NCBI GenBank assembly: GCA_033765305.1
Contig: JANRID010000023.1
Coordinates: forward strand, 1-64,000
Direction of reading: 5' to 3'
From: RDXT01 sp033765305
GTDB taxonomy: Bacteria; Bacteroidota; Bacteroidia; J057
DNA length: 64,000 nucleotides
Every line of letters starts with the position of its first letter. Positions within the stretch are counted from its first letter, which is position 1. The notes beneath the pieces were generated by a model. The model saw nothing but the letters and a program-made list of their open reading frames with translations. It had not been told where the DNA came from and did no database searches. Shown one piece after another: positions 63,373 through 64,000 of this stretch. A program made the translations under genes and the position numbers.

Positions 63373-64000
63373 TACGCCTCGAAGCGGTGAACGATCTGGT
63401 GATCCGGTTTGCCAATGTCAACGGAACCGGCTCCGCCAGCGCCAACAACCTGTTTGCCAAAGCAGTCTTCCGGATGGGCATTCCCGTCACGCCGAAGAAC
63501 ATGTTTCCCTCCAACATTCAGGGCCTGCCTACCTGGTACGAGGTGCGCATCAGCGAATCCGGCTATCTGGGCCGGCGGGCCGGGGTGGATGTGATGGTGG
63601 CGGTCAATGCCCAGAGCATGGAGAAGGACGTGAACTCAGTGCGCGAGGGCGGCTATTTCCTCTACGACAGCACCCGCGTGCTGCCCAGGGAATACCGGAG
63701 CCGCACCGACATCCACTACCTGGGCATTCCGATGACGGCGATGTGCCTGGAGCACTTCAGCGACGCCCGCCAGCAGCAGCTGCTCAAAAATATGGTGTAC
63801 ATCGGCGCGCTCGCTGCGCTGCTGGACATCGAGCTGGAGGTGCTGCATACGCTGGTGCAGCAGCAGTTTGCCAGCAAGCAGAAGCTCATCGACGCCAATT
63901 ACCTCGCGCTGGACCTGGGCCTCCGCTATGTACAGGCGCATTACGAGCATCCGCTCGGGCTGCGCCTGGAGCGCCGGGACCTGATCGGGGACCGCATTAT
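63369..64000 (+). CDS. 2-oxoacid:ferredoxin oxidoreductase alpha subunit (partial, cut by window end)
   Basis: At least 210 residues, open to the window end. Starts MIRLEAVNDLVIRFANVNGTGSASANN; the gamma-domain pattern (NGTGSASANNLFAKAVFRMG and PTWYEVRISESGYLGRR) is that of 2-oxoglutarate/2-oxoacid:acceptor oxidoreductases with a fused gamma-alpha chain. The beta subunit should follow outside. Coupled by ATGA to the Fe-S/FAD subunit. Central carbon metabolism (reductive or oxidative TCA step). Confidence 0.88.
   Translation, partial: MIRLEAVNDLVIRFANVNGTGSASANNLFAKAVFRMGIPVTPKNMFPSNIQGLPTWYEVRISESGYLGRRAGVDVMVAVNAQSMEKDVNSVREGGYFLYDSTRVLPREYRSRTDIHYLGIPMTAMCLEHFSDARQQQLLKNMVYIGALAALLDIELEVLHTLVQQQFASKQKLIDANYLALDLGLRYVQAHYEHPLGLRLERRDLIGDRI

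Overview
The window reads as a chromosomal segment of a high-GC member of the Bacteroidota, most like Saprospiria (Lewinella/Haliscomenobacter relatives); the genus is inference. The reasons are a type IX secretion type B C-terminal domain (17361-18644), the ABC permease/M1 peptidase fusion typical of the phylum, TAnnTTTG-type -7 promoter boxes, a propeller-type one-protein regulator, many lipoproteins and little Shine-Dalgarno signal. Most genes use C/G-ending codons; a clearly AT-richer patch lies at about 46.1-48.0 kb.

Layout. 0-11.5 kb: two paralogous Cys-rich lipoproteins, a GH32 fructosidase, a putative CheD-like deamidase with a leader like those of contractile-injection cargo, an ABC exporter with a permease-peptidase fusion, and a carboxypeptidase-regulatory-like lipoprotein. 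11.5-20.4 kb: propeller regulator, ECF sigma factor, glycosyltransferase, galactose mutarotase, T9SS-secreted protein and two small exported proteins. 20.7-28.6 kb: exported TPR protein, a two-gene P-loop ATPase/TPR module, and a TPR histidine kinase with its response regulator. 28.8-34.9 kb: pyruvate phosphate dikinase, tRNA-Ser(TGA), MarR regulator, dnaX with an A10 frameshift site, and a DUF4159 protein. 35-44.5 kb: DUF2461 protein, HTH/nucleotidyltransferase toxin-antitoxin-like pair, nitroreductase, TrpF-like protein plus class III cyclase, an AAA ATPase with duplicated operator dyads, LuxE-like protein, vanadium-haloperoxidase-like lipoprotein, and xseA.

44.5-54.9 kb is the most unusual part. 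Exported trypsin-like proteases, two of them fused to FGE/C-type-lectin domains, plus one FGE lipoprotein, share nearly the same 3' end. A GC-rich variable segment of about 125 bp is followed by about 65 bp of conserved non-coding DNA with a CTGA-loop hairpin. This is the architecture of diversity-generating retroelement (DGR) target genes; no reverse transcriptase or template repeat is in the window, so any DGR would have to act in trans. The same array holds a membrane protein with an N-terminal effector-associated-domain-like region and seven copies of a structured repeat of about 178 bp. I propose an extracytoplasmic, diversifying sensor-protease system.

54.9-64 kb: esterase, vWA protein, small basic protein, two SDR dehydrogenases, MlaE permease, a TIR-like protein, and the start of a 2-oxoacid:ferredoxin oxidoreductase operon (FAD/Fe-S subunit, then an alpha subunit cut by the window end).
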